Part shown: piece by piece, positions 20,258 through 29,276 of the stretch | Layout: the number at the start of each line of letters is the position of its first letter | Numbering within the stretch: the first letter of the stretch is position 1 | Source of the DNA: Granulicella sp. L56 | Lineage (GTDB): Bacteria > Acidobacteriota > Terriglobia > Terriglobales > Acidobacteriaceae | Assembly (NCBI RefSeq): GCF_009765835.1 | Contig: NZ_LMUS01000001.1 | Location: 62,001 to 126,000, forward strand | Length of the DNA: 64,000 nt | Direction of reading: 5' to 3' | Notes under the pieces: model-generated | The model's database searches: none | Told to the model about the DNA's origin: nothing | The model's input: only the letters and a program-made list of their open reading frames with translations | Made by a program: the position numbers and the translations under genes

Positions 20258-21271
20258 TCAACGCCACCAGTCCGAGCGCACCTCAGTCCCCTGCACCACC
20301 TCTGTCGGACGCCCCGGTTCCGGCATCCATAGCAGGATCTCCTGCTGCGCGGCGAGCTCCAGCAATCTCTCTGTCGGCTGTCTCCATCCATGCAGCGCCA
20401 GGTCGAACAGCCCCCAGTGGATCGGCATCATCAACCCTTTGCCGCCCATCGCTGCAAAAGCGCGGGCTGCACCGTCCGGCCCCAGGTGAATCTCTGCCCA
20501 CAGCTCGTGGAAGGCCCCAATCTCCAGCATCGTCAGATCGAATGGCCCATAGGTCGCTCCGATCTCGGCAAAGCCGTCCCACCACCCCGAGTCCGCACCA
20601 AAGTAAACCTTGTGCGCCGCACTCTTCAGCACAAACGCGGACCACAACGTCTCGAACCGGTTGCCCATCTTCCTGCCAGAGAAGTGGCGAGCAGGCACCG
20701 CCGTAATCTCAAGCGCTCCGTCGGCAACCGTTACACTTTCGGTCCAGTCCAACTCCGATATCCGCTCTCTCTCCACACCGAACCGCTGCAAGATCCCGCC
20801 AACGCCCAGCGAGGTCACCCAGCGCGCCTGCTTCATCGAATCCATTCGCGACAGCTTGCGAATCGTCGTCTCTCCCAGATGGTCGTAGTGATCATGCGAC
20901 ACCAGGGCTACATCGATGCGGGGGAGCTGCTCCAACAACAACGGCGCCGCGAAAAATCGCTTCGGTCCGGCCCATTGCACCGGAGACGCCCTCTCATCCC
21001 AAACTGGATCGATCAACACATTGGTTCCGTCAATCTCAACCAGCACGGACGAGTGCCCCATCCACGTCACCCGCAGTCCACTCGCCGGAGGCAGCCGATA
21101 CGTCTCCACCTCCGTCTTGAACGGTCCAAGAGGCTGCCGAGGCACCTTCTCTTCTTTGTTTCTTATATAGAGCGGGAGCACCTTCAGGATCGTGCTCCAC
21201 TCTCCCACACTGGTCAGCACAGGGTTCAGAAACTTCTGTCCCGATCGTCTCGCGTTCTGCAACATCGTCAT
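20258..21271 (-). CDS. MBL-fold metallohydrolase (NAPE-PLD/UlaG-like)
   Basis: A metallo-beta-lactamase fold enzyme of about 337 residues from ATG 21271. It has the metal motif SHDHYDHL, an early strand VTWMGHSSVLVEIDG with LIDPVWD, and a late RHFSGR histidine. The pattern is closest to the N-acyl-phosphatidylethanolamine phospholipase D-like branch, so a phosphodiester or lactone substrate is possible. The frame is also open to a TTG at 21337. The start is uncertain because no ribosome site is clear. It lies downstream of the TolC-like gene, but a strong terminator separates them. Confidence 0.82.
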   Translation of the reverse strand: MTMLQNARRSGQKFLNPVLTSVGEWSTILKVLPLYIRNKEEKVPRQPLGPFKTEVETYRLPPASGLRVTWMGHSSVLVEIDGTNVLIDPVWDERASPVQWAGPKRFFAAPLLLEQLPRIDVALVSHDHYDHLGETTIRKLSRMDSMKQARWVTSLGVGGILQRFGVERERISELDWTESVTVADGALEITAVPARHFSGRKMGNRFETLWSAFVLKSAAHKVYFGADSGWWDGFAEIGATYGPFDLTMLEIGAFHELWAEIHLGPDGAARAFAAMGGKGLMMPIHWGLFDLALHGWRQPTERLLELAAQQEILLWMPEPGRPTEVVQGTEVRSDWWR

Positions 21272-21357
21272 ATCTGATTCGATGCTCTCATCGACCGTCA
21301 GTCGATTCTTATTTCGAAGATGGCCAGCCTGCCCCAACTTCGTTTGATTGAGCTTAA

Positions 21358-21389
21358 CAAAAAAGAGGGTCCGGAAATCCGGACCCTCT
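21358..21389 (-). terminator. Rho-independent terminator of the TolC-like gene
   Basis: On the minus strand GAGGGTCCGG and CCGGACCCTC pair perfectly around ATTT and are followed by six T. Confidence 0.85.
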
Positions 21390-21401
21390 CCACTCCACCT
21401 C

Positions 21402-23504
21402 TTACTGAGCAGGCGGAGCGGGATTCTCTACAATCGGCTTCGCCGTAGCCGGGGGCTTGGGGGCCGTCAACCCCGGAATCACCGGAGCCTGCGCCACATC
21501 GCCCTTCGCCACGTCCGTAATGCTGATGCCGTACTTGTCCAGCGTGTTCGAGAGAAGCTGCGACAACGCCGCCCTGTCCTTCGCATAGACCGCTGTGTCC
21601 GAGATCAGCGTGTTTACCGCAACCGCAAGGTTCCGCTCCTGCTGTAGCACGTTGGCCGAGGTCGAAGCGCCCAGCTTGTACTTCTTCTGCTCGGCATCGA
21701 GGCTCTGCAGCGCATAGTCCTGCCCTGCCTGCGCCGCCTTCACCTGCGCCCGGTCATTGGTCAATGCATATTGTCCGTTGATGACGTTGATCCGGACCTG
21801 CGTATAAAGCTGTTGCAAACGCATCTGCGACTGCCGATACTCCATCTGCGACCGTGCCTGATCGGCTTGCGCCGTCCGGTTGCGCAGCGTAATCGTGATG
21901 TTCACGCCAACGCCCTTGTCCGGGCTCGAACTGTCGAACATGCTGCCAAACGTATTTCTATAACTGATCGGCGCCATCGGCGGGCACGGTGCGGTGGGAT
22001 CGCTGAAGTTGCAAATCTGCGTCGGATTCTGAGCACCGCCAAGTCCGCTTCCACCGTAGAACGCATACGCATCCACGGTCGGCAGCAAGCCGTTCTTCTC
22101 TGCCTTAATGGTGATTTCGTTGTTCTTCATATTCAGCACGGCCTGTTCGATCTGAGGATTATCGGTGAAAGCCTGTTTCACCAGGTCTTCCACGGACATA
22201 TCTTCCTCAGGCAGACGGTCAAGGCTCACACGGTCCGTTGGAATGACCGGTGCGCTCGAAAGCTGCGGGTCGTTCAAGTTCCGCGCAATCGCCTGCTTCA
22301 TAATCAACTGCTGATACTCCAGGTTCGACTGCGAAGCGACCAGCGCCTGCTTATCGGTTGCCACAGCGGCATCGGAGTTCACCACGTCCAGCGGTGCCAA
22401 CGTTCCGATCTCCAACTGCTTCCGGTTGTCCGAGGTCAGTTGCGTGCTCTGCGCCAACGCCCGTTCCTTCGCCTGCTCATCTTCATACGCGCTCACCAGC
22501 CCCCAGTAGATGTTCTCCACTTGGTTGACCGTATACAAAAGCTGCTGCCGGAAGGCCGAGTCAGTAATCCTGCGGTTGTTCTTCGCCTGTATGACAAAGC
22601 GCCCATTGATCCCCCAGCCAAACCCCTGCAACAGATGTTGGGTCGCGGTTGCGCGGAAGCTGGAATTCAATTGCGGGCTATAGCTTGAAAACGGATTATC
22701 CGTCGTGACCCGGGTATTATCGAAGGTCACGTTTAACAAAGTTCCTGTAACAAAACCCTGCTGGTATGCGAAGTTGTAAGTCCCCGTGTCCGTCGTCAAC
22801 TGGGGAAGGCCACCGCTGAACAGCGTATTGCTCTGCTGCTGCTTCAGGTCCTCATACTCCAGTTGTCCAGTCAACACCGGGTCGCGCAGTTCAGGAGCCG
22901 GGCCTCCGCCGTTCGTGGTCAACACCAGGCCCGAAGCGCCCGCGCCGGCCCCGCCAGCCGCAGCCGAGGTTCCACCCGGCCCGCCGCCCGACGTCACCGT
23001 CGTACCCGAACCGCCGATCGTGTTCGTCACGATGCCTGCCGGAGCACCAAGCAACGACGAGCCAGCCTTCGCCCGCAGAATATCCGTATCTGCTATGTCG
23101 AGATTAAGCCGCGCAATCGCGATATCGTAGTTGTTCTCCAGCGCCAGCGTCACTGCGTCCGACAGGCTTAGATAGATCTTGCCGTCCCGCATCAGCGCGT
23201 CCAGGTTCGACGTATTCTCCAGCCGAGTCTCAGGCACATTGGTCGCCGTATAAGGTGCAAGCGGGTTCCAGAAGTGGCTCTTCGGCTGCGAGTAGTCATG
23301 GCTCGTGCCCCGCAGAAAGAGCGGCTCGGTCAGCTTCGGCTGCGGAGCCTGCGGCAATCCGGGCCTCCCGGTCGTGTCGTTCACCACCGTCTGTGGCGTC
23401 GCCGGTGCGGTAGGATTCGTCTGTTGCGCCAGTCCTAGTTGCGTATTCACGCTCATCAGCAACAGTCCAATACTCGCTGCCGCCTGCATGTCCCTTAATC
23501 TCAC
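21402..23504 (-). CDS. Large TolC-family outer-membrane protein
   Basis: The product has about 700 residues, well over the usual 430-500 of TolC. The extra length lies in an N-terminal region after the signal peptide and in a Gly/Ala/Thr-rich insertion at about 160-210 of the mature region. Two OEP repeats follow (SDAVTLALENNYDIAIARLN and the second half with QLYTQVRINVINGQYALTND), then a Pro/Ala-rich tail. It should form the outer-membrane duct of an efflux or secretion system; no partner is adjacent. GTG 23504 has GGAGAG five bases upstream and gives a good signal peptide, so it is chosen over the ATG at 23603. Confidence 0.82.
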   Translation of the reverse strand: MRLRDMQAAASIGLLLMSVNTQLGLAQQTNPTAPATPQTVVNDTTGRPGLPQAPQPKLTEPLFLRGTSHDYSQPKSHFWNPLAPYTATNVPETRLENTSNLDALMRDGKIYLSLSDAVTLALENNYDIAIARLNLDIADTDILRAKAGSSLLGAPAGIVTNTIGGSGTTVTSGGGPGGTSAAAGGAGAGASGLVLTTNGGGPAPELRDPVLTGQLEYEDLKQQQSNTLFSGGLPQLTTDTGTYNFAYQQGFVTGTLLNVTFDNTRVTTDNPFSSYSPQLNSSFRATATQHLLQGFGWGINGRFVIQAKNNRRITDSAFRQQLLYTVNQVENIYWGLVSAYEDEQAKERALAQSTQLTSDNRKQLEIGTLAPLDVVNSDAAVATDKQALVASQSNLEYQQLIMKQAIARNLNDPQLSSAPVIPTDRVSLDRLPEEDMSVEDLVKQAFTDNPQIEQAVLNMKNNEITIKAEKNGLLPTVDAYAFYGGSGLGGAQNPTQICNFSDPTAPCPPMAPISYRNTFGSMFDSSSPDKGVGVNITITLRNRTAQADQARSQMEYRQSQMRLQQLYTQVRINVINGQYALTNDRAQVKAAQAGQDYALQSLDAEQKKYKLGASTSANVLQQERNLAVAVNTLISDTAVYAKDRAALSQLLSNTLDKYGISITDVAKGDVAQAPVIPGLTAPKPPATAKPIVENPAPPAQ

Positions 23505-23976
23505 GATGGCTCTCCAACTCTTCCCTGGCTCGTTCGCCAGCTCTTCCCCCGGCGCTGCCCTTTTGCACAGGCAACTGCTCCGGAGTCCTTCAACCCTCAG
23601 CAACCCGGCAAAAATCCACAGGGCTACCCTCTACTTCCAACTTTTCCAATTCACTTAAGACGCGCCGCCGGTTCCACTCGATTCTTAAAGAAAGCTAAAG
23701 CCTTGATTCGGCAAACCGGACATGGGCAGTAATACGCACCCATCTGCCGCTTCGTTCCCGGCACCTGCCAAATCTTTGCCTGATTTTCAACTGGCCAAGT
23801 ATACCAACCCCATTTCCGCCCTGAAACACAAACCTTTTAGGCCGGTAGAATCATCCCAATCCAAATGACCCCCTCGCTGCCCCTCTCGACCGAAGGCAGC
23901 GCTTTTGCCACCGTAGCGGAGAGGCGGCCGTATTTTGCCTTTGCAGGCTCTTATTCCGATCCACCAGAAACAATTT
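23505..23976. other. Gene-free stretch of about 470 bases
   Basis: It is the promoter side of the TolC-like gene and the downstream side of the NTF2-like gene. A degenerate family A repeat lies at 23884-23936. No convincing promoter or small gene was found; short frames here match the repeat and not a protein. Confidence 0.5.
23884..23936 (+). repeat. Degenerate family A repeat
   Basis: CTCGACCGAAG, an altered centre, then GCGGAGAGGCGGCCGTATTT. It keeps the two ends of family A but differs in the middle. Confidence 0.5.
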
Positions 23977-24447
23977 CTAAAGCCCCAACTCGCTCAACCC
24001 CGGATGTCCATCCGGACGCCGTCCAATCGGCCAGTGAAACAGCCGCTCCGACTCCAAAATCGGCACATCGTTGATGCTCGCATGACGAACCTTCATCAAC
24101 CCCTTCTCATCGAACTCCCAGTTCTCATTCCCATAAGAACGAAACCAGTCACCCTCCACATCGTGCGACTCATACGCAAACCGCACCGCAATCCGGTCAA
24201 CATCAAACGCCCAAAGTTCCTTGATCAGCCGATACTCCAGCTCCTTGCCCCACTTGCGCGCCAGAAACTCGACGATCTGCTCCCGGCCGGTAACGAACTC
24301 CGACCGGTTCCGCCATCGGCTGTCCACGCTGTAGGCCAGCGAAACCCGCTGCGGGTCCCGCGAATTCCATCCATCTTCTGCCAGCCGGACCTTCTGGATC
24401 GCAATCTCATGTGTAAACGGCGGTACAAGTGCGACATTCGCTGCCAT
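23977..24447 (-). CDS. DUF1348 / NTF2-like protein
   Basis: This 156-residue protein has the SnoaL/NTF2-like cone fold of the DUF1348 group: [47 protein letters not shown] and [15 protein letters not shown] are family-like stretches. Members are small cytoplasmic proteins or enzymes of unclear substrate. The ATG at 24447 has GGAGGG five bases upstream, which decides it against an in-frame ATG 15 bases earlier. It stands alone. Confidence 0.82.
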   Translation of the reverse strand: MAANVALVPPFTHEIAIQKVRLAEDGWNSRDPQRVSLAYSVDSRWRNRSEFVTGREQIVEFLARKWGKELEYRLIKELWAFDVDRIAVRFAYESHDVEGDWFRSYGNENWEFDEKGLMKVRHASINDVPILESERLFHWPIGRRPDGHPGLSELGL

Positions 24448-24621
24448 AACATCCCTCCCCAAAGAACTCTTCTTTCCCCCATCCTAGAGCCTGTTTCTCT
24501 TCGTCGTATTTGTTGGCCGCCTGAAAACTCGAATTCAGCCAGCGCAACTCCAGGTGATATTCTCAATCGCACTACCCATCCCGGTAGAATTCATTCGCTG
24601 TTGCAGCAAGGAGATTCAGTC

Positions 24622-24798
24622 ATGGGCTTTTTGGAAGATGCAGAAAAAATCGCGGGAGCTGTGGTCGCAGTCGAAGGGGCCAAGAAGTTGGATCCGAATG
24701 CATCGATCCTGACCGAAGGCGCGGCAGCCGTTGCCGGCTTTGAAGGTGCCGGAGCCATCGCTGATCACTTTGAAAAAAAGGACGACAATAACGGCTAA
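24622..24798 (+). CDS. 58-residue Ala/Gly-rich small protein
   Basis: AAGGAG at 24608-24613 lies at good distance from the ATG. The product reads as an amphipathic N-terminus (MGFLEDAEKIAGAVVAVEGA), a middle with repeated AAAVAGFEGAGA, and an acidic/basic tail ending HFEKKDDNNG. It has no cysteine and no signal peptide. A strong hairpin terminator lies about 95 bases downstream. It is unrecognised; a small helical membrane-associated or stress protein is a guess. Confidence 0.6.
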   Translation: MGFLEDAEKIAGAVVAVEGAKKLDPNASILTEGAAAVAGFEGAGAIADHFEKKDDNNG

Positions 24799-24891
24799 CC
24801 AAGCCAGGGCTATATCCCATCCATATCCTGCATCGTTGCGTTCTCCGCGACAGCTTGGGATATGTCGATCGAGGAGCCTCAATCTGTTCTG

Positions 24892-24939
24892 AAAAAGAGA
24901 AGCGGCAACAGCGGACTCGCTGTTGCCGCTTCTCTTTCT
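24892..24939. terminator. Long bidirectional terminator
   Basis: GAGAAGCGGCAACAGCG pairs perfectly with its complement at 24919-24935, around a GACT-type loop. A and T tracts flank it on both sides. It ends both the 58-residue gene and the TetR operon. Confidence 0.85.
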
Positions 24940-25585
24940 ATACCATCTTGTCTTTGTCGCAGCGAGAAGGTGGCAGCATGAGCGCGTCGAAGATCCGATT
25001 CGCCACCATCTTCAAAGTATGGTCGGTCAGAAGATTGGGCATCAGCCTCGTTTCAACCGCAAGAGCGGTCAACAAGGGATGCAGCGCCTGAATCGCCACC
25101 GAGCGATTCAGGCTATCAGGTCCCTCCCCCGGTGACCCGAGAAGTCCGATAAGCTCTTTCTCCCGGCTTCCCGGTATCACCTCGTCAAAATATCTCTGAA
25201 GTTTCTCTTTGGATTCCGGATGACGAATTGCAAAGAGTTTGAACTCCAGAAAAAGCAGCGCCCATGCCGGGTCTTCGGTCAGCCTCAGGTAAAACTGCCG
25301 AAAAGCTTCAAGATTTTCTTCGGTACCTGTCGATCTCGCAAGCATCTCCGCCATCTGCGTTCTGTAGCCCTTTGTACGCTGTTCGATCAGCGCAAGAAAG
25401 ATGTCTTCCTTGCTCTTGAAATGAGCGTAGATCGCCCCTTTTGTACGACCGGCAAGCGACGCAATTTCGCCCAGCTCCGCCCCCTCATATCCGTCCCGCA
25501 CAAAGATCGTCTCCGCGGACTGCAGCAACAGCTCTCGCGTCTCTTTGGTCCTGAGCTCGTGTTTATTAATTTTCTTATCCGTCAT
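24938..25585 (-). CDS. TetR/AcrR-family repressor
   Basis: The 215-residue regulator has the N-terminal TetR DNA-binding domain (LLLQSAETIFVRDGYEGA, then the HTH EIASLAGRTKGAIYAHFKSK) and a variable helical ligand domain. AGGA lies seven bases before the ATG. It is the last gene of a three-gene reverse operon, whose promoter at about 27030 carries a perfect inverted repeat of TetR type. Self-repression relieved by a ligand is therefore likely. A perfect 11-bp hairpin lies inside the coding sequence near 25086-25113. Confidence 0.9.
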   Translation of the reverse strand: MTDKKINKHELRTKETRELLLQSAETIFVRDGYEGAELGEIASLAGRTKGAIYAHFKSKEDIFLALIEQRTKGYRTQMAEMLARSTGTEENLEAFRQFYLRLTEDPAWALLFLEFKLFAIRHPESKEKLQRYFDEVIPGSREKELIGLLGSPGEGPDSLNRSVAIQALHPLLTALAVETRLMPNLLTDHTLKMVANRIFDALMLPPSRCDKDKMV

Positions 25586-25635
25586 CTTTGGTTCCTATCC
25601 TAAATCTCCGGGCAAAAGGTATCGGCACTAAAATC

Positions 25636-25803
25636 TTATGTTCGGGCCTGTGTCTGCAATCGCTCCAATTCGCGGACCCTCGCCCGCAACTCTTCATTGC
25701 GAGAGAGCAGGTCACAGGTGATCTCCTGAAGCCTCTTGAGACGATGTCTCAATTCGATCTCAGAACGCTCGTTCTCAAAGTCATCATCTCTCATGGTCGA
25801 CAT
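25636..25803 (-). CDS. Small coiled-coil protein in the TetR operon
   Basis: The 55-residue frame starts at ATG 25803 after a GGAAG stretch. It is almost entirely one charged helix (NERSEIELRHRLKRLQEITC and then NEELRARVRELERLQ) with leucines in heptads. It lies between the exported protein gene and tetR on the same strand, 51 bases before tetR. A longer frame to 25884 exists but adds a low-complexity stretch. Function unknown; dimerisation with itself or with the regulator is possible. Confidence 0.5.
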   Translation of the reverse strand: MSTMRDDDFENERSEIELRHRLKRLQEITCDLLSRNEELRARVRELERLQTQART

Positions 25804-25953
25804 CCATCTTCCCGTTCCGGTAATGGCGTCATGCGAAATCAATCCTCGCGTCGATGGCCCACTTCCACGCGAGGATCGATTCACAAAGCCCTTTCAGAGA
25901 TGCCGGTTCAAGACTGCATCAACAAACTGTCCATCACGGAATGGCCCTGTCTT

Positions 25954-26991
25954 TCATGACGCGCTTTCAAGGATGCCTCCGCAGCAGGCATTGCTCGTCG
26001 CCGACTTTAAAAGAGTGCTGTCAGCACTATTGTTCAGCGCTTTAGAGTATTTTTTGGCAAGCTTTTTGGCGACAGTGGTAGCGACATTAGTGCTCTCTGT
26101 CTCTCCACGCACGGTCGCTTTAATCTGCTCCTGCATCTTAACTCTGCCTAAAGGATCGGTTACGGTGACCTCGAACTTCATCTGGGTCGTGCTCACGAAG
26201 AAACCGACTGGCCCCAAAATGGCTCGCTTGACTTCGCTTCCCCGCTGAAACCCGCTGATCGAGAGTTGCATCGTCTCCTGTGGGCATCCCAGTTGGGCAT
26301 TGTTCTCTCCGTCACGAAACACATGGTTGATTTCTTTTACCTGTTGAAGCTGGTGAAGAAGGCGTTCGTAGACGAGCGTGCGATACGCGGCAGGCACTTC
26401 CACCTGGTTCCAGATCGGCGTCAGGAGAAGCACACTATGTGGGCGCACAGAACTACCCTGGCACAGGTTGTTTTGAGGTTCTTGGGCAACAATCGGCGTC
26501 TTGGCAAAACTCTCCAGCGCGCGGGCCGCTTCATTTGCTGGCAAAAAGAAGACGGCTCCATGATGTCCGCCCCGGTCATCGGTAAACTCTACCGTCAACA
26601 GATCGACCCGATGGTGCATCACCATCGCCGCGGCAACTCCGCCGCCGTCTGGGATGACTGCTCTCAGAATCTGCCCCTTTTTACCCCATAGTTCCACCCT
26701 CTCGTCGCCTGCACTCACCGAGACGACCGAGTTCCTCGGAATCATGGCTCTGCTGGCTTTTCCCGTAAAACTGAGCCCGGCCGCCGACAAGGTCAAACTT
26801 CCCTTGTCCTTGGGCTTGGCGTCAGGAAAACCATAGATATGCTGGACACCACCTGAGGTCCATTCGACTGCCTGAGACTGTGGGTCATCGGCCTTTGGGC
26901 CAGGTTGGGTTGAGGCGGCTTTCACCGGATAAACAGCAAACAAAAGAACATGAACAGAAAACAGCAAGGTAGCGCCGGTCAGAGTTCTCAC
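25954..26991 (-). CDS. Exported protein of unknown function, TetR-controlled
   Basis: The 345-residue product begins with a signal peptide (about 1-25, ending VKA-A). The first half has a strand-rich unit around 60-160 (GSLTLSAAGLSFTGKAS, IPRNSVVSVSAGDERVELWG, LLTVEFTDDRGGHHGAVFFL) resembling PH/GRAM-like sheets. The second half around 190-330 has YRTLVYERLLHQLQQV and VTVTDPLGRVKMQEQIKA, then a lysine-rich helix, similar in style to DUF4410 proteins. The start is GTG at 26991 with GAGG six to seven bases upstream. It is first in the operon, directly behind the operator, so it is probably the main output of the repressor. Confidence 0.7.
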   Translation of the reverse strand: MRTLTGATLLFSVHVLLFAVYPVKAASTQPGPKADDPQSQAVEWTSGGVQHIYGFPDAKPKDKGSLTLSAAGLSFTGKASRAMIPRNSVVSVSAGDERVELWGKKGQILRAVIPDGGGVAAAMVMHHRVDLLTVEFTDDRGGHHGAVFFLPANEAARALESFAKTPIVAQEPQNNLCQGSSVRPHSVLLLTPIWNQVEVPAAYRTLVYERLLHQLQQVKEINHVFRDGENNAQLGCPQETMQLSISGFQRGSEVKRAILGPVGFFVSTTQMKFEVTVTDPLGRVKMQEQIKATVRGETESTNVATTVAKKLAKKYSKALNNSADSTLLKSATSNACCGGILESAS

Positions 26992-27010
26992 AAAGTCACC
27001 TCTTTATAAA

Positions 27011-27028
27011 ATACCTACTGGTAGGTAT
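27011..27028 (-). promoter_or_regulatory. TetR-type operator
   Basis: ATACCTAC and GTAGGTAT are perfect 8-base arms around a two-base centre. It overlaps the -10 box by three bases and covers the expected transcription start. Its size and symmetry suit a TetR dimer. Confidence 0.75.
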
Positions 27029-27054
27029 ATATATTACTCAAACAAAGATTGCAA
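27026..27054 (-). promoter_or_regulatory. Sigma-70 promoter of the TetR operon
   Basis: On the minus strand TTGCAA (27054-27049), a 17-base spacer and TATATA (27031-27026) form a good vegetative promoter, about 35 bases from the GTG start. Confidence 0.65.
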
Positions 27055-27451
27055 TAAAAATCCCTAACCGTCCATCATTTCTTGCATGTCCTTGCCGTAA
27101 ACCGAAGAACCTATCGCCCCAGGCTGCTCTGTCATTCGTACGATCAGCTTCAACCGTGCGGTAGTTCGCTCTCAGAACCTGTCTAACAAACTCTAAAAGT
27201 TTCATCGAAACTCAAAAACTACGTCATCTCGACCGAAGCCGCGCAGTTTATCGCACGGCGCAGTGGACAAGCGCTTATGGCCTTCCCCGTTCCTGCCAAA
27301 CCGGACGCCGGGGGCATCGCTTGGCAGATCAACATAATTTTTCTCAACCCCCAACCTGGCCGTGCTACGATTTCGCGAACTTCAAAGTGTCTCGACTCAA
27401 GCGTTTAGACATTGGGCCCCGTCACTCAAATCAAAACTGAGGTGTAGAAAT
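27055..27451. other. Intergenic stretch before aqpZ
   Basis: The stretch holds a rearranged family A repeat at 27222-27270. No gene was found. An aqpZ promoter is expected in the last 150 bases but not clearly seen. Confidence 0.4.
27222..27270 (+). repeat. Dispersed intergenic repeat, family A, variant copy
   Basis: ACGTCATCTCGACCGAAG, then a longer centre containing GCGCAGTTTATCGCAC, then GCGCAGTGGACAAG. The 3' end differs from the other copies. The extended centre resembles that in the copy near 38676. Confidence 0.65.
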
Positions 27452-28180
27452 ATGCCACTCTCGAAACGTGCAGCAGCAGAGTTCTTCGGTACCTTCTGGC
27501 TGGTCTTTGGAGGCTGCGGCAGCGCAGTCATCGCTGCAGCCTATCCCCAGCTCGGCATCGGCTTTGTCGGAGTCGCGCTGGCCTTTGGCCTTACCCTGCT
27601 GACCATGGCCTTCGCCATCGGCCATATCTCAGGCTGCCATCTGAATCCCGCCGTATCCATTGGCCTGTACGTCGGCAAGCGCTTCGCTGCCCGCGATCTG
27701 CTGCCGTATATCATCGCCCAGGTGGCGGGCGGAATCGCCGCTTCCGGAGTGCTTTACCTGATCGCCAGCGGCAAAGAGGGCTTTAGCCTCGCCGGCGGAT
27801 TTGCCTCGAACGGATACGGCGCCCACTCGCCCGATCACTATTCGCTGGCTGCCTGCTTTATTGCAGAGGTCGTGCTCACGGCATTCTTCCTTCTGGTCAT
27901 CCTCGGCTCGACCGACGAACGCGCACCCAAAGGCTTCGCGCCCATCGCGATTGGCCTGTGCCTGACGTTGATCCACCTGATTAGCATCCCCATCACCAAT
28001 ACTTCGGTCAACCCTGCTCGCAGCACGGGGCCCGCTTTGTTTGTCGGCGGATGGGCGACCAGCCAGCTTTGGCTGTTCTGGGTAGCGCCGATCCTTGGGG
28101 CTATCATTGGCGGGCTTATCTCGAACTTCTTCTTCGCCACGCCGCAGGAGCCAGTGCGCGAAGAGATGGCACGAGGGTAG
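27452..28180 (+). CDS. aqpZ: Aquaporin Z
   Basis: This water channel has 242 residues and six membrane helices with two half-helices carrying the NPA boxes HLNPAVS and SVNPARS. The sequence [19 protein letters not shown] keeps the His, Thr and Arg of the narrow aromatic/arginine filter found in AqpZ, which predicts water rather than glycerol. GAGGTG stands before the ATG at 27452; the frame opens 90 bases earlier without support. It is convergent with lgt. Confidence 0.94.
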   Translation: MPLSKRAAAEFFGTFWLVFGGCGSAVIAAAYPQLGIGFVGVALAFGLTLLTMAFAIGHISGCHLNPAVSIGLYVGKRFAARDLLPYIIAQVAGGIAASGVLYLIASGKEGFSLAGGFASNGYGAHSPDHYSLAACFIAEVVLTAFFLLVILGSTDERAPKGFAPIAIGLCLTLIHLISIPITNTSVNPARSTGPALFVGGWATSQLWLFWVAPILGAIIGGLISNFFFATPQEPVREEMARG

Positions 28181-28250
28181 AAAAGGTCAGCCGCTGAGTG
28201 AGCCCATCCCTTAGCGGCTAAAACCACATGACAATGGGCGACAGCAGTCC

Positions 28251-28324
28251 GTAACCGTTAAAATAGCAGTGGAGAGGTTACAGAAATAAAAATGTAACCG
28301 CTCCACTGCTATTTTAGTGGTTAC
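28251..28324. repeat. Long imperfect inverted repeat between aqpZ and lgt
   Basis: Arms 28251-28282 and 28293-28324 are 32 bases each, match at 29 positions, and flank a 10-base A-rich loop. GTAACC/GGTTAC occurs at both the outer and the inner end of the arms. It may be a two-way terminator, but its size and terminal repeats also suit a miniature mobile-element remnant. Confidence 0.75.
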
Positions 28325-28359
28325 ATGCAGATGCCAGCACCCGCGCCTGTCTTTAATCT

Positions 28360-29211
28360 CTACGAACTTACTTCGACGACCGGCGTCGTCCTCAGTGCGC
28401 TGCGCCGAGCAATCAGCATCACCACCCCACCCACAACCATCGATCCGATCGCCGCCATCTGGGCGTTGCTCATGCCCCAATACAGCTTGGGATTGATGCG
28501 GACGAACTCGACCAAAAAGCGACCCAGTCCGCTCAGAATGAGATACAGCCCGGTCAGCCAGCCGATAGGACGGAGCTTGCTGCCCAGTTTCCATAGCAGC
28601 CACGCCAACGCCAAGCCGAATAAAAGCTCGTAGATCGGAGTCGGCTGCACCAGCGCATTCGGCGGAGTAGGAGGCACCAGCGCATTCTTCGCCATGTGAA
28701 CTCCCCACGGCAGCGTGGTATTGATTCCGTAGTCGCCATCGCCCGAGGTGAGGCAGCCGATGCGGCCTACACCGTAGCCAATGGCTGCCGCTGGCGTCGC
28801 CAGATCGAGCATCCGCACCGAAGCGAACCACTTCTTCGCGCCGCTCGGTTTGGCCTCCCAGCCCTGCCACATCAGCATGGCGATTCCAGCGGTGAGGCCG
28901 CCGAACCATGCAAAACCAGCCTGAAACCAGTGCAGAAAATCGACCAGAATATCGAGCGGATGGCCCCAGCCGGGAGCCACGATCTGTGCCATCGCCGCGC
29001 GAAGCTCGGAGACGTTCTCCAACTCGTGCCAGGCTTTAGCGCCGAGGATGCCTGCGATCACGACGAAGGCCACGACCGTCAAGGCGTCGGCATCGACTTT
29101 ATTTCGCACAAAGTTTTTGTGCAGCACTACTGTCGCTACAACCGCGGCTAGCCACAACAACAATCCAAACGTGCCCAGATGCACTGGGCCAATATCAATA
29201 TAGGGATACAT
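28360..29211 (-). CDS. lgt: Prolipoprotein diacylglyceryl transferase
   Basis: Lgt moves diacylglycerol from phosphatidylglycerol to the lipobox cysteine of prelipoproteins in the inner membrane. The 283-residue protein has about seven membrane helices. The catalytic stretch GYGVGRIGCLTSGDGDYG matches the family GRIGN/C-GD signature, and SGLGRFLVEFVRINP is the second conserved block with the essential Arg and Glu. GAGG lies three bases before the ATG. It is divergent from hpt and convergent with aqpZ. Confidence 0.93.
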   Translation of the reverse strand: MYPYIDIGPVHLGTFGLLLWLAAVVATVVLHKNFVRNKVDADALTVVAFVVIAGILGAKAWHELENVSELRAAMAQIVAPGWGHPLDILVDFLHWFQAGFAWFGGLTAGIAMLMWQGWEAKPSGAKKWFASVRMLDLATPAAAIGYGVGRIGCLTSGDGDYGINTTLPWGVHMAKNALVPPTPPNALVQPTPIYELLFGLALAWLLWKLGSKLRPIGWLTGLYLILSGLGRFLVEFVRINPKLYWGMSNAQMAAIGSMVVGGVVMLIARRSALRTTPVVEVSS

Positions 29212-29276
29212 ACGCCTCGCTGGTTCAAGTATATCGACCCTTTCCCTAATGCCCTATTCGCGCTAACCTGACGATT

